From the NCBI RefSeq assembly GCF_001571325.1, contig NZ_BCTO01000038.1:1-64000 (forward strand): a stretch of DNA of 64,000 nt, in the 5' to 3' direction. Under the pieces are notes generated by a model. It was not told the origin of the DNA, searched no databases, and saw only the letters and a program-made list of their open reading frames with translations. Source of the DNA: Delftia tsuruhatensis NBRC 16741. Lineage in GTDB: Bacteria; Pseudomonadota; Gammaproteobacteria; Burkholderiales; Burkholderiaceae_C. This document shows, piece by piece, positions 41,443-50,498 of this stretch. Both the position numbers and the translations under genes were made by a program. Numbering within the stretch: the stretch's first letter is position 1; every line of letters begins with the position of its first letter.

Positions 41443-42127
41443 TCGCCCCATTCTCTTCAGCGGGCCGATGGTCCGCGCCTTGCTGGCAGGCACGAAGACC
41501 CAGACGCGCCGAGTCGTGAAGCCGCAGCCCGACTCCACACACAGCGGCTTCCCCTACTGGAACGTCGGCGGCTATCGCGCATCGTGGTGCCGCAGCGCGG
41601 CGGACGGCGGTCCGCTGGAGCCCGCGAACCCGCTGCTCTGCCGCTATGGCCAGCCAGGCGACCGGCTGTGGGTGCGCGAGACTTGGAACTGGTTTGACCC
41701 CGGGACCATCCCCACCGACCGCGCCGGCGCGCGCGCACCATTCACAGGCAGCCAAGCCGGCCGAGATATCCCATGGGTGGCTGCCTACGCTGCTGATGGC
41801 CATCTACCTTACCCAGGGTATGAGGGCCGCGATCACTGGCGCCCGAGCATCCACATGCCGCGCTGGGCCAGCCGTATCACGCTCGACATCAAGGCCGTGC
41901 GCATCGAGCGCCTGCAGGACATCAGCGATCAGGACGCGGCAGCAGAGGGCGTGGCCACCTGGGCGCCCGGGGCGCTGTCGCCCGACAGCCTGAACGCTGA
42001 CCCGTCCGACCAGTTCCGCTGGCTGTGGTGTTCGATCAACGGCCCCGACTCTTGGGACGCAAACCCCTGGGTCTGGGTCGTGGAATTCGAGCGCGCCAAA
42101 GCAACAGAAAAAGGAAAAAGGCAATGA
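41435..42127 (+). CDS. ASCH-like phage protein
   Basis: 230 aa from the ATG at 41435. The N-terminus [31 protein letters not shown] is the ASCH/YqfB-like signature often found in phage proteins of this size, followed by [16 protein letters not shown] and a terminal [10 protein letters not shown]. ASCH folds bind RNA or nucleobases; a role in modified nucleotide or tRNA handling is inferred. Start overlaps the previous stop and the next start overlaps its stop. Confidence 0.75.
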   Translation: [230 protein letters not shown]

Positions 42128-42381
42128 CCAATACCGAAACGCTCAACATCCGGGAAGCAGCGGAGATTCTCAAAATCCACGTCAAGACAGCCGAGGACCT
42201 GGTGCGCGATGGCGAGATCCCAGCCGGCAAAATCGGCCGGGCATATGTCCTGATGCGCCGCGACGTGGTGCGCTACGCCGAGAAAGCCATCCTCCAGCAG
42301 ACAGCCGAACGCCTTGTGCGCAAGCGTTCACCAAAGGGCGTTGGCAAGGTCCGTGCCCCGCAGGTTCGCGTAGCGCATTAG
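42124..42381 (+). CDS. Excisionase-like small DNA-binding protein
   Basis: 85 aa from the ATG at 42124 (4-bp overlap with the previous stop). A MerR/Xis-type winged helix is visible: LNIREAAEILKIHVKTAEDLVRDGEIPAGKIGRAYVLMRRDVVRYAEK, with the basic tail RKRSPKGVGKVRAP. It lies next to the integrase and overlaps its 3' end on the opposite strand by 54 bp. It probably bends attachment DNA and biases recombination towards excision. Confidence 0.8.
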   Translation: MTNTETLNIREAAEILKIHVKTAEDLVRDGEIPAGKIGRAYVLMRRDVVRYAEKAILQQTAERLVRKRSPKGVGKVRAPQVRVAH

Positions 42382-43446
42382 CATGCGCTGCGTCTTGTGG
42401 CCTGTGATCTTCATGATCTGCGTCTCGCTCAGCGTTGTCCGCTCAAAAAGGCGGCTGGTCGCTTCGTGACGCAGATCATGAAATCGCAGGCCCTTGGCGC
42501 CGGCCTGCTCCATGATCCCGGCATACAGGTTCGACAGGTAATCAGTGGTGGCATGCAGGTCTTCATCGCGCTTCGACCACCACGGGAAAATCAACGACTG
42601 AGGGCTGGGCACATCCAGGCCCTGCAGGTAGCTCTCCAGCACTCCCACTGCCACCGTGGACAACGGCACCTGCCGCTTGTCCCCGTTCTTGGTCTTGTCT
42701 AAAAACACCGTTCGCCGCGTCAGGTCCACCTGCGCGAGCGTCAGCGTGTACATCTCGCGCATCCGCATTGCTGTCTCCACGGCCAGGACAAACAGGCATC
42801 GCAGCGCCGCCTGATGCTCCAACTTCAGCGGCCGCTGCTTGCGCGCGAGCACTCCCCCCTCGATCACGTCCAGCACGGCCTCATATTCGCCCCGCTCCAG
42901 GCGCCGGTCACGCTCCACATCGGTGCGCGCCCCACCTTCTGCCAGCGCGGCATCCGTCTTTGTGTACTGCGCATATCCGTCCGGCAACGTGCGTAGCGGA
43001 TGGTCTGGCAGGGACAGCAGCCCCTTTCGCATCCCCCAGTCTGTGCACCTGGCCAGCGCCCCCACTTTGGCGCGGATGGTGGCCGGTGCGAGGTTTTCCA
43101 CCCGCTTCATCTCCGTAATCCAGCCATCGACCCAGGCCGAATTGATCTCGCTCAGCGGGTAGTGACCACGGCTTTCAAGGATCGTGCCGAGGGCACTTCG
43201 ATCCTTCGGCGACGGATGCGCATCACGCTCGTACTCGCGCACCAGCTCCTTGATCGTCAGCACAACCTCAGCCTTCTGGTGCTCGGCGGGCACGATGCCG
43301 CGTGACAGCAACGCATCCAGCCTGGCTGCATATTCATCGCCCTCTGCCTCGGTTGCAAAGGTCAGGTAGAGCGGTTTGTCCAGCACGCCCCGGCGCTTGA
43401 ACGTGTACTGCCAGGTGCCATTTGGGAACTGTTTCTTGCCTGCCAA
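42328..43446 (-). CDS. int: Tyrosine integrase of prophage 1
   Basis: 372 aa when started at the TTG at 43446, chosen because GGAGG lies 5 bp upstream; the longer frame reads back through the tRNA and cannot be coding. The N-terminal part has an arm-binding-like region (NGTWQYTFKRRGVLDKPLYLTF) and a core-binding SAM-like domain. The catalytic domain has Arg in TAMRMREMYTL, HDLRHEATSRLF, a GH in ITGHKTQRM and the nucleophile Tyr in MRYANLRGTDL. It joins attP and the tRNA-Val attB. Expression is likely from the prophage side, with a TTG that keeps it low. Confidence 0.92.
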   Translation of the reverse strand: MAGKKQFPNGTWQYTFKRRGVLDKPLYLTFATEAEGDEYAARLDALLSRGIVPAEHQKAEVVLTIKELVREYERDAHPSPKDRSALGTILESRGHYPLSEINSAWVDGWITEMKRVENLAPATIRAKVGALARCTDWGMRKGLLSLPDHPLRTLPDGYAQYTKTDAALAEGGARTDVERDRRLERGEYEAVLDVIEGGVLARKQRPLKLEHQAALRCLFVLAVETAMRMREMYTLTLAQVDLTRRTVFLDKTKNGDKRQVPLSTVAVGVLESYLQGLDVPSPQSLIFPWWSKRDEDLHATTDYLSNLYAGIMEQAGAKGLRFHDLRHEATSRLFERTTLSETQIMKITGHKTQRMLMRYANLRGTDLANALW

Positions 43447-43570
43447 GCCGGCCTCCGATGTGCTGCAAATGGGGCGCGAGTCTACGCCCAGGCAGGATGG
43501 TAGACAACTATTCTCGGCTGGTAGACGCTCCCTTTGGCTACCATTCTGGCGGGTAAAACGGGCAAAGAAA

Positions 43571-43596
43571 AAGGCCCTAGATGTCTCTAGGGCCTT
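43571..43596 (-). terminator. Phage-supplied terminator downstream of tRNA-Val
   Basis: 11-bp stem AAGGCCCTAGA / TCTAGGGCCTT with a four-base loop; on the minus strand it is followed by TTTTTC. It takes the place of the host terminator (1980-2005) that integration moved away. Confidence 0.8.
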
Positions 43597-43615
43597 GATT
43601 TCATTCAGTTTTTGG

Positions 43616-43662
43616 TGGTGGGTGCTGACGGGGTCGAACCGCCGACCTACGCCTTGTAAGGG
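43616..43662 (-). repeat. attR: 3' half of tRNA-Val
   Basis: Perfect 47-bp match to 2011-2057. The integrase gene lies next to this end, at the tRNA. Confidence 0.95.
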
Positions 43663-43691
43663 CGCCGCTCTACCAACTGAGCTAAGCACCC
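43616..43691 (-). tRNA. tRNA-Val (anticodon UAC)
   Basis: 76 nt on the minus strand with encoded CCA. The acceptor stem GGGTGCT / AGCACCC pairs fully; the D arm GCTC...GAGC, anticodon stem GCGCC / GGCGT with loop CTTACAA (anticodon TAC), and T arm GGCGG / CCGTC with TTCGACC loop are all intact. Only 14 bp separates it from the hupB stop, so hupB and the tRNA are probably co-transcribed. Its 3' half now comes from the phage but is identical to the host copy. Confidence 0.97.
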
Positions 43692-43705
43692 CACCTTGAC
43701 TGGTG

Positions 43706-43978
43706 TCAGTTCAGGGCATCCTTCAATGCCTTGCCCGGACGGAACTTGGGAACCTTGGCGGCCTTGATCTTGATGGTCTCGCCGGTGCGGGGGTTGCGGC
43801 CCGTGCGGGCGGCGCGCTTGCCAACGGCGAATGTACCAAAACCAACGAGCGACACTGTACCACCCTTTTTGAGGGTTTTCTTCACAGCCTCAATCGTGGA
43901 ATCCAGTGCGCGAGCAGCCGCAGCCTTGGAGATGTCGGCGTTGTTAGCGATGTGCTCAATCAGTTCGGTTTTATTCAC
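43706..43978 (-). CDS. hupB: DNA-binding protein HU
   Basis: 90 aa with a GTG start. The sequence has the full HU pattern: [38 protein letters not shown], the arm tip [12 protein letters not shown] and a basic end [12 protein letters not shown]. It is an abundant nucleoid protein, dimeric. Many phages need HU or IHF as recombination cofactors, so location beside attR may be incidental. Transcribed on the minus strand into tRNA-Val; promoter identified at 44110-44138. Confidence 0.96.
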   Translation of the reverse strand: MNKTELIEHIANNADISKAAAARALDSTIEAVKKTLKKGGTVSLVGFGTFAVGKRAARTGRNPRTGETIKIKAAKVPKFRPGKALKDALN

Positions 43979-44109
43979 AAGATGCCTCTGGAGAAATAAG
44001 TGAATGGAATGTCTCTGCGGCCACCAACTTGGCGCGACCAGAAACCCGGCGCGACGGATACGGAATCTGGCTTGCCGTTCGACGCTTGCCTCGGGGCAGG
44101 CATCGGTGA

Positions 44110-44138
44110 ATTAAAGCCATCGACCTTCCAGGTGTCAA
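44110..44138 (-). promoter_or_regulatory. hupB sigma-70 promoter
   Basis: On the minus strand TTGACA (44133-44138) and TTTAAT (44110-44115), 17 bp apart. This predicts a start near 44103 and a 5' leader of about 125 nt. The rest of the 450-bp gap between hupB and pgsA (43979-44430) holds nothing else I can support. Confidence 0.75.
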
Positions 44139-44430
44139 TGCACGCTGTGCATCGCAACGACAGGGCACGATTCTATGCGGTTTTGGCGCCAGCTTTGGCT
44201 TTGCGGCCGGTTTTTTGCGCGCAGCGGGTGCTAGCGGCTTCACGAATTGACAAGGGTTGACAATGGACTTGCCCGCCGCAGGCCTTGCCAGTGCTGCAAT
44301 GCGCCTTGGCGCTGCGCGCCGGCAAGGCTGCAGCAGCTGCCCTGCCTCACTCATATGCTTCCAAAAGAAGAGCACCCCAGACCGCCCCGCATGTCAGGCG
44401 CATGGGCTGGGGGAGCGATCCGCAACGCCC

Positions 44431-45000
44431 TCAGTGCGTGACCCGCGCGCGGATCTCCGGCAGGGCTTTTTGCAGGTAGTAGACCATCGACCAGACGGTG
44501 AGCACCGCCGCCACCCAGATCAGCACCTGGCCCCAGACGCCGGTGTCGATCATGCCGAACACACGGCCGTCGTACAGCAGGAAGGGGATGGCCACCATCT
44601 GCGCCGTGGTCTTGAGCTTGCCCAGCATGTGCACGGCCACGCTCTTGCCCGCGCCCAGGTGGGCCATCCATTCGCGCAGGGCCGAGATGGCGATCTCGCG
44701 GCCGATGATGATCAGGGCCACGAACACATCGGTGCGCTGCAGATGCACCAGCACCAGCAGCGAGGCGCAGACCAGGAACTTGTCGGCCACGGGATCGAGG
44801 AAGGCGCCGAAGGCCGATGTCTGGTTGAGCTTGCGCGCCAGGTAGCCGTCGAGCCAGTCGGTGGCCGCGAAGACGATGAACATGACCGTGGCGACCAGGT
44901 TGCGGGTCGCCACGTCGAAAGGCGCATAGAACACCCCGACGATCAGCGGAATCGCGACGATCCGCGTACAGGTCATCAAGGTGGGGATTGTGAGAAACAT
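44431..45000 (-). CDS. pgsA: CDP-diacylglycerol-glycerol-3-phosphate 3-phosphatidyltransferase
   Basis: 189 aa from the ATG at 45000 (MFLTIPTLMTCTRIVAIPL). The family signature DWLDGYLARKLNQTSAFGAFLDPVADK (D-G-x2-A-R-x8-G-x3-D-x3-D) is intact, and four to six hydrophobic segments are present. It makes phosphatidylglycerophosphate, the precursor of phosphatidylglycerol and cardiolipin, in the inner membrane. It follows uvrC by 77 bp, in a common gamma/betaproteobacterial uvrC-pgsA order. Confidence 0.95.
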   Translation of the reverse strand: MFLTIPTLMTCTRIVAIPLIVGVFYAPFDVATRNLVATVMFIVFAATDWLDGYLARKLNQTSAFGAFLDPVADKFLVCASLLVLVHLQRTDVFVALIIIGREIAISALREWMAHLGAGKSVAVHMLGKLKTTAQMVAIPFLLYDGRVFGMIDTGVWGQVLIWVAAVLTVWSMVYYLQKALPEIRARVTH

Positions 45001-45077
45001 GGCCGCCATTGTGTCACGTACCTTGGTGTTTGAGGTTCTGTTTGCGGGCCTGCGGTGCAGCCCGCGGGACAGTCGTT

Positions 45078-47030
45078 TCAATGCAATGCACGGTAGATAT
45101 CTTCAGCCAGCGCAGCCGAGATGCCGTCCACGCTGCACAGGTCTTCCACCGTGGCTTCCGACACGCCGCGCACGCCGCCGAAGCGCTGCAGCAGGCGCGC
45201 GCGCTTCTTGGGGCCCACGCCCGGAATCTCCTCGAGCTTGCCGCCGCCCACGCGCACCTTGGCGCGCGCCGCGCGCATGCCGGTGATGGCGAAGCGGTGG
45301 GCCTCGTCGCGGATCTGGGCCACCAGCATCAGCGCGGCCGAGTCGTAGCCCAGGTAGATCTTCTCGCGCCCGTCGGCAAAGACCAGTTCTTCCAGGCCGA
45401 CCTTGCGCCCCTCGCCCTTTTCCACGCCCACGATGCGCGAGACATCGAGCCCCAGCTGCTCGAAGACTTCGCGCGCCATGCTGACCTGGCCCTTGCCACC
45501 GTCGACCAGCACCAGGTCCGGCAGTTGCGGCTGCTTGCCGGTGAGCTCGGCACCGCCCGCCTCTCTTTGCGCCTCGGCCACGCGGCTGTAGCGGCGCGTC
45601 AGCACCTGGCGCATGGCGGCATAGTCGTCGCCGCCCGTGATGCCTTCGATGTTGAAGCGCCGGTATTCGCTGCTTTGCATCTTGTGGTGATGGAAGACCA
45701 CGCAGGAGGCCTGCGTGGCCTCGCCTGCCGTGTGCGAGATGTCGAAGCATTCGATGGTGAGTTCGTCCAGGTTCTCGCAGGCCAGGTCCAGCGCCTCGAC
45801 CAGCGCGCGCGTGCGCGCCTGCTGCGAGCCTTCTTCGGCCAGCAGGCGGGCCATCTGGATGTCGGCGTTCTTTTGCGCCATCTCCAGCCAGATGCGCCGC
45901 TGCTCGCGCGGCTGCTGCACGGCGGTGATGCGCACGCCGCCTTGCTCGCTCAGCAGCGCCAGCAGTTTCTTGTCCACCGGGTGGCTGACGATGAGCACGG
46001 GCGGCACGGCCACGCCGGTGTAGTGCTGGGCGATGAAGGCCTCCAGCACGATCTCCTCGACCGGGCGCGCGGACTCGGCAAGACTGGCCTCTTCCTCGCC
46101 GGCGTAGACCGAGGCGGCATCGCCCAGGTTGGCGGGAAAGTACGGCCGGTCGCCCAGGTGGCGGCCGCCGCGCACCATGGCCAGGTTCACGCAGGCGCGG
46201 CCGCCCTGCACCTTCACGGCGAGGATGTCCACGTCGCGGTCGTCGGCGGTTTCTATGACCTGCTGGTGCAGCACGCGCGACAGTGCCGTCATCTGGTTGC
46301 GCACCTCGGCGGCCTGCTCGTATTCCATGCGCCCGGCGTGCTCCATCATGCGGGCCTCCAGCTGGCGCAGCAGTTCCTGGGTCTCGCCGCGCAGCATGGC
46401 CTCGGCATTGCGCACATCCAGCGCATAGGCTTCGGGCGAGATCAGGTCCACGCAGGGGCCGGAGCAGCGCTTGATCTGGTAGAGCAGGCAGGGCCGCGAG
46501 CGGTTGGCGAAGACCGTGTCCTCGCAGGTGCGCAGCCTGAAGACCTTTTGCAGCAGCTGGATGCTTTCCTTGACGGCCCAGGCATTGGGATAGGGGCCGA
46601 AGTAGCGGTGGCGCTTGTCCACGGCGCCGCGGTAGTAGGCCATGCGGGCGAAGAGCTGGTGGGCCGGCTCGCCATCCCGGCCGTCGCGCGCGGCCACGCC
46701 GGTGATCTTCAGATAGGGATAGCTCTTGTCGTCCCTGAACAGGATGTTGTACTTGGGTTGCTGCGTCTTGATCAGATTGTTTTCGAGCAGCAGGGCCTCG
46801 GCCTCGGAGCGCACCACCGTGGTCTCCATGCGGGCGATCTTGCCCACCATGTGACCTATGCGCGTGCCGCCATGGTTCTTGGTGAAGTAGCTGGAGACGC
46901 GGCGCTTGAGGTTGATGGCCTTGCCCACGTACAGCAGCGTGCCTGCCGCGTCGAAATAGCGGTAGACGCCGGGCAGACCCGGCAGCGCTGCCACCTGGGC
47001 CAGCAGTTCATCGGAATGGGGTTCGGACAT
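45078..47030 (-). CDS. uvrC: UvrABC excinuclease subunit C
   Basis: 650 aa. The N-terminal GIY-YIG nuclease ([21 protein letters not shown]) makes the 3' cut. A UVR helical hairpin follows near 200 ([20 protein letters not shown]), then the RNase H-like nuclease for the 5' cut ([32 protein letters not shown]) and C-terminal helix-hairpin-helix motifs ([20 protein letters not shown]). Nucleotide excision repair, cytoplasmic. Starts at ATG 47030. Confidence 0.97.
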   Translation of the reverse strand: MSEPHSDELLAQVAALPGLPGVYRYFDAAGTLLYVGKAINLKRRVSSYFTKNHGGTRIGHMVGKIARMETTVVRSEAEALLLENNLIKTQQPKYNILFRDDKSYPYLKITGVAARDGRDGEPAHQLFARMAYYRGAVDKRHRYFGPYPNAWAVKESIQLLQKVFRLRTCEDTVFANRSRPCLLYQIKRCSGPCVDLISPEAYALDVRNAEAMLRGETQELLRQLEARMMEHAGRMEYEQAAEVRNQMTALSRVLHQQVIETADDRDVDILAVKVQGGRACVNLAMVRGGRHLGDRPYFPANLGDAASVYAGEEEASLAESARPVEEIVLEAFIAQHYTGVAVPPVLIVSHPVDKKLLALLSEQGGVRITAVQQPREQRRIWLEMAQKNADIQMARLLAEEGSQQARTRALVEALDLACENLDELTIECFDISHTAGEATQASCVVFHHHKMQSSEYRRFNIEGITGGDDYAAMRQVLTRRYSRVAEAQREAGGAELTGKQPQLPDLVLVDGGKGQVSMAREVFEQLGLDVSRIVGVEKGEGRKVGLEELVFADGREKIYLGYDSAALMLVAQIRDEAHRFAITGMRAARAKVRVGGGKLEEIPGVGPKKRARLLQRFGGVRGVSEATVEDLCSVDGISAALAEDIYRALH

Positions 47031-47088
47031 GCGCCTATTGTGGCCGCTGCCCGGGCCCGCCGCAGCGGGCCTGCGGGCCCTCGGGCTC

Positions 47089-48075
47089 TTACTCGGCCTC
47101 GATCTTCGAGGACTTGACCACCTGGGCCCAGTTGGCCCAGTCGGTCTTGACCATGGCGCCGAGCTGCTGCGGGTTCATGTAGTCGGCCGTGGCGCCCTGC
47201 TCCTGCGCCTTTTGCTTGAAGGCCGGGTTCTCCACGACCTTCTTGAGGTCTGCCGTGAGCTTGTCGATCACGGGCCTGGGCGTGGCGGCGGGCGCGAACA
47301 CGGCAAACCAGGAGGTGGCGTTGACGCCTGCGTAGCCGGCCTCGGCCGTGGTGGGCGCATCCGGCAGGCTGGGCAGGCGCTGCGTGCCGGTGACGGCCAG
47401 CACGCGCAGCTTGCCGCTTTGCACATGGGGCATGAAGGGCGGCGCCGTGCCGAAGGTCAGGTCCACCTGGCCACCCAGCAGGTCCTGCAGCGCGGGGCCC
47501 GTGCCCTTGTAGGGGACGTGGACCATCTTGATGCCGGCCTGCTGCTCCAGCATGGCGCCGGTCACGTGCTGCAGCGATCCGTTGCCGGAAGAGGCGTAGT
47601 TCAGCTTGCCCGGGTTGGCCTTGGCATAGGCCACGAGTTCGGCCAGCGTCTTCACGGGCAGCTCGGACCGCACCACGATGATCTGCGGCGCCGACAGCAC
47701 ATTGGCCACGGGCTGGAAGTCGCCCTGCTCCCAGGTGCGGGCCTTGGTCAGGTGGGGCGAGATCACGTGGTAGCCCGAGTACTGCATGAGCAGGGTGTAG
47801 CCATCGGCCTCGGCACGCTTGACCAGGCTGGCCGCGATGGAGCCGTTGCCACCGCCCTTGTTGTCCACCACCACCGACTGGCCGATCACCGGCGCCAGCG
47901 CCTGGGCCGCCATGCGCGCGGCCAGGTCGGTGGTGCCGCCGGCTGCGGCCGGCACGATCATGGTGATGGTCTTGGCGGGGTAGCCGCCCTGGGCCAGCGC
48001 GGCCGTGCCGCCCAGGCCCAGTCCTGCGATGGCCATGGCCACGGCTGCGATCTGTCTGCGTTGAATCTTCTTCAT
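47089..48075 (-). CDS. Tripartite tricarboxylate-type periplasmic receptor (Bug family)
   Basis: 328 aa. A signal peptide ([29 protein letters not shown]) precedes the Bug fold: [29 protein letters not shown], then [20 protein letters not shown] and the conserved [20 protein letters not shown]. Such receptors capture dicarboxylates, tricarboxylates or aromatic acids. No membrane TctAB genes are next to it, which is common because Bug receptors are often orphaned. Likely linked to the lyase/CoA-transferase pair on the same strand. Confidence 0.9.
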   Translation of the reverse strand: MKKIQRRQIAAVAMAIAGLGLGGTAALAQGGYPAKTITMIVPAAAGGTTDLAARMAAQALAPVIGQSVVVDNKGGGNGSIAASLVKRAEADGYTLLMQYSGYHVISPHLTKARTWEQGDFQPVANVLSAPQIIVVRSELPVKTLAELVAYAKANPGKLNYASSGNGSLQHVTGAMLEQQAGIKMVHVPYKGTGPALQDLLGGQVDLTFGTAPPFMPHVQSGKLRVLAVTGTQRLPSLPDAPTTAEAGYAGVNATSWFAVFAPAATPRPVIDKLTADLKKVVENPAFKQKAQEQGATADYMNPQQLGAMVKTDWANWAQVVKSSKIEAE

Positions 48076-48126
48076 CTTTGTCTCCTTGGTTTGCTCGGTT
48101 CTTGTGAATGAGAATGCGCGCCGGCC

Positions 48127-49116
48127 TCAGCCCTTGGCCAAAGCCCGTTCGCGGATGGCTGCAAAGTCGGCTGGTGGCTGGTGCAGGTCCAGCCGCGCGC
48201 CGGCCTTGGCGATCTGGCTGGCCGTGTCATGGCCGATCAGCGCGGGCAGGCTGCGCGCGGCCGCGACGATCTGCGCCAGGTCCACGCCGGTGTCGTAGCC
48301 CATGAGCTGCAGCGCGTGGACGATGTCCTCCGTGCAGGCATTGCCCGAGGCGCCCGGCGCATAGGGGCAGCCGCCCAGGCCGCCGATGGAGGCATCGAAG
48401 CGGTCGCCGCCCGCCTCGATGGAGGCCAGCACATTGGCCAGCGCCATGCCGCGCGTGTTGTGGAAATGCAGGGTCATGCCCAGCTGCGGCCAGCGCTGCC
48501 GGAAGGCGGCCACCATGGCGCGCACCTGGGTCGGGAAGGCCATGCCCGTGGTGTCGCACAGCGTGATGCCCTGCACGCCCAGATCGGCAAAGCGCTGCAC
48601 CCAGCCGAAGACTTCCTGCTGCGGCACATCGCCCTCCATGGGGCAGCCAAAGCAGCACGACAGCGAGACATTGACGGGCACGCCCGCCTGCTGCGCCGTG
48701 GCCACGACCTGGGCCAGCGCCGCGAACGACTGGCTGCGCTGCATGCGCAGGTTGCACAGGTTGTGGGTCTCGCTGACCGACATGACGAGGTTGAGTTCGT
48801 CCGTGCGCGCCTCGATGGCGCGCTCGGCGCCCCGCGCATTGGGCACCAGGGCGGTGTAGACGGTGCCGGGGCGGCGTTCGATCTCGCGCATGACGATTTC
48901 GCCATCGCGCAGTGCGGGAATGGCCGTGGGCGAGACAAAGGCCGTGACCTCGATCTTGGACAGGCCGGCCTGCGACAGCGCATTGACCAGGGCGATCTTG
49001 TCCTCGGTGGGGACAAAGGCCTGCTCCATCTGCAGCCCGTCGCGCGTGCCGACCTCGTTGAAGAAAACGCGGCGGCCCGCGCCCTGCCAGACATCCGTGG
49101 TGTGGACGGCGTTCAT
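48127..49116 (-). CDS. Hydroxymethylglutaryl-CoA lyase-like enzyme
   Basis: 329 aa, DRE-TIM barrel. It has NEVGTRDGLQME (metal and substrate Asp/Arg) and HFHNTRGMALANV (metal His pair). The lid GGLGGCPYAPGASGN carries the catalytic Cys. It cleaves HMG-CoA to acetyl-CoA and acetoacetate or a related 3-hydroxyacyl-CoA. Its stop and the CoA-transferase start overlap by 4 bp, so the pair would activate and split a branched dicarboxylic acid taken up by the Bug receptor. Substrate unproven. Confidence 0.9.
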   Translation of the reverse strand: MNAVHTTDVWQGAGRRVFFNEVGTRDGLQMEQAFVPTEDKIALVNALSQAGLSKIEVTAFVSPTAIPALRDGEIVMREIERRPGTVYTALVPNARGAERAIEARTDELNLVMSVSETHNLCNLRMQRSQSFAALAQVVATAQQAGVPVNVSLSCCFGCPMEGDVPQQEVFGWVQRFADLGVQGITLCDTTGMAFPTQVRAMVAAFRQRWPQLGMTLHFHNTRGMALANVLASIEAGGDRFDASIGGLGGCPYAPGASGNACTEDIVHALQLMGYDTGVDLAQIVAAARSLPALIGHDTASQIAKAGARLDLHQPPADFAAIRERALAKG

Positions 49117-50330
49117 TGGATCACTCCCTTGCTGCGCAGCAGCGCAATCTGTTCGGCCGTGAGGCCGGCCTCGGCCAGCACCGCGTCGGTGTCGTCGCCC
49201 ACATGGGGGGCGCTGGTGCGCACCGTGCCCGGCGTGAGCGAGAGCTTGGGCACGATGCCCGGCACCTCGATGTCGTCGCCGTCGCGCGTGTGCTGGCTGA
49301 GGATCATGTCGCGGGCGCGGTAGTGCGGGTCCTCGGCAATGTCCTTGGCGGTGTAGACCTTGCCGGCCGGCACGCGTGCGGCGGCCAGCTGGTCCATCAC
49401 GGCCTGCACGCTCTGCGTGCGCGTCCAGCCGCCGATGACGGCATCGATCTCGGCAATGCGCGCCACGCGGCCCGCGTTGTCGGCCAGTTGCGGATCGTCA
49501 GCCAGGTCCTGGCGGCCGATGGTGGCCATCAGGCGCTTGAAGATGGAGTCGCCATTGCCGGCCACCAGCACCCAGCCGTCCTGGCAGGGATAGGCGTTGG
49601 ACGGCGCGATGCCCGGCAGCGCGCTGCCTGCGGCCTCCCGCACGGCGCCGAAGGCGCTGTATTCGGGCAGCAGGCTTTCCATGACGTTGAACACGGCCTC
49701 ATGCAGCGCCACGTCGATGACCTGGCCGGCACCGCCGTTCACCTTGCGGTGGTACAGGGCCATCATCACGCCGATCACGCCATGCAGCGCGGCCAGCGTG
49801 TCGCCAATCGAGACGCCCACGCGCACCGGCACCCGGCCCGGCTCGGCCGTCAGGTGGCGCAGGCCGCCCATGGCCTCGCCGATCACGCCAAAGCCCGGCA
49901 GGTCGCGGTAGGGGCCGGTCTGGCCGTAGCCCGAGATGCGCAGGATGACCAGCCCGGGGTTGAGCGCATGCAGCTGCTCGGGCGACATGCCCCAGCCCTC
50001 CAGCGTGCCGGGACGGAAGTTCTCCACCAGCACATCGGCCTCGGCGATCAGGCGCCGCGCGATGTCCTGGCCCTCCTGCTGGCGCAGGTCCAGCGCCACC
50101 GAACGCTTGTTGCGCGACTGCACCTGCCACCAGACCGAGGTGCCGTTCTTGATCAGGCGCCAGTTGCGCAGCGGATCGCCCGCGCCCGGCGCCTCGATCT
50201 TGACCACGTCGGCGCCGAATTCGCCCAGCGTCTTGCCGCAGAACGGCCCGGCGATCAATTGCCCCATCTCGACCACGCGCACGCCGCTGAGCGCGCCGGG
50301 TGTGGGGGCCTGCCTTGTCTGTTGTGTCAT
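49113..50330 (-). CDS. CaiB/BaiF family CoA-transferase
   Basis: 405 aa, class III CoA-transferase. The N-terminus GVRVVEMGQLIAGPFCGKTLGEFGADVVKIEAPGAGDPLR is the family signature, with the catalytic Asp expected in RDLPGFGVIGEAMGG. It transfers CoA between acyl groups, giving the CoA thioester that the neighbouring lyase would cleave. First gene of the minus-strand cluster, divergent from a LysR regulator. Confidence 0.93.
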   Translation of the reverse strand: MTQQTRQAPTPGALSGVRVVEMGQLIAGPFCGKTLGEFGADVVKIEAPGAGDPLRNWRLIKNGTSVWWQVQSRNKRSVALDLRQQEGQDIARRLIAEADVLVENFRPGTLEGWGMSPEQLHALNPGLVILRISGYGQTGPYRDLPGFGVIGEAMGGLRHLTAEPGRVPVRVGVSIGDTLAALHGVIGVMMALYHRKVNGGAGQVIDVALHEAVFNVMESLLPEYSAFGAVREAAGSALPGIAPSNAYPCQDGWVLVAGNGDSIFKRLMATIGRQDLADDPQLADNAGRVARIAEIDAVIGGWTRTQSVQAVMDQLAAARVPAGKVYTAKDIAEDPHYRARDMILSQHTRDGDDIEVPGIVPKLSLTPGTVRTSAPHVGDDTDAVLAEAGLTAEQIALLRSKGVIQ

Positions 50331-50498
50331 GGGTTAGCGCTTCCTCTTTGTCTCCTGCGGCCGGCCTCCGATGGCATTGCCGCGGCGCCGATCTTGCCGC
50401 CGTCCGCGACGGCCGCAAAACGCTCAAGCGCGACGCTGCCATCGCAAACCGGCATGGCAGAACCCGGTCGGGCGGGGCCGGGCGATAATCGCCACCCC
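50331..50498. promoter_or_regulatory. Divergent promoter interval between CoA-transferase and LysR genes
   Basis: 168 bp separate the two divergent start codons, the usual arrangement for a LysR regulator and its target operon. I did not resolve a convincing LysR dyad or -10/-35 pair in this GC-rich stretch. Confidence 0.45.

Larger units (their letters stand above)
2011..43662. mobile_element. Prophage 1: complete lambdoid-like siphophage in tRNA-Val
   Basis: Bounded by 47-bp direct repeats (2011-2057 and 43616-43662). From left to right it holds SOS mutagenesis cargo, a membrane-protein cargo gene, lysis, tail, head and packaging genes (minus strand), replication, a CII-like gene, divergent cro/cI, an accessory operon with methyltransferases (plus strand), excisionase and integrase. 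All essential modules are present except a recognisable tail-tip hub. No disrupted structural gene was seen, so it may be inducible. That is inference. Confidence 0.95.

Noticed and set aside
43447-43689. N-terminal extension of the integrase frame up to 43689
   Set aside because: It reads through the tRNA-Val gene in antisense orientation, and a TTG with GGAGG upstream gives a normal integrase start at 43446.
45009-47117. 702-codon plus-strand frame opposite uvrC
   Set aside because: Shadow of uvrC; composition (His, Ala, Leu, Gly rich) is typical of GC-rich antisense frames.
49116-50498. Upstream part of the frame containing the LysR gene
   Set aside because: It is antisense to the CoA-transferase gene; the true LysR start is the ATG at 50499.
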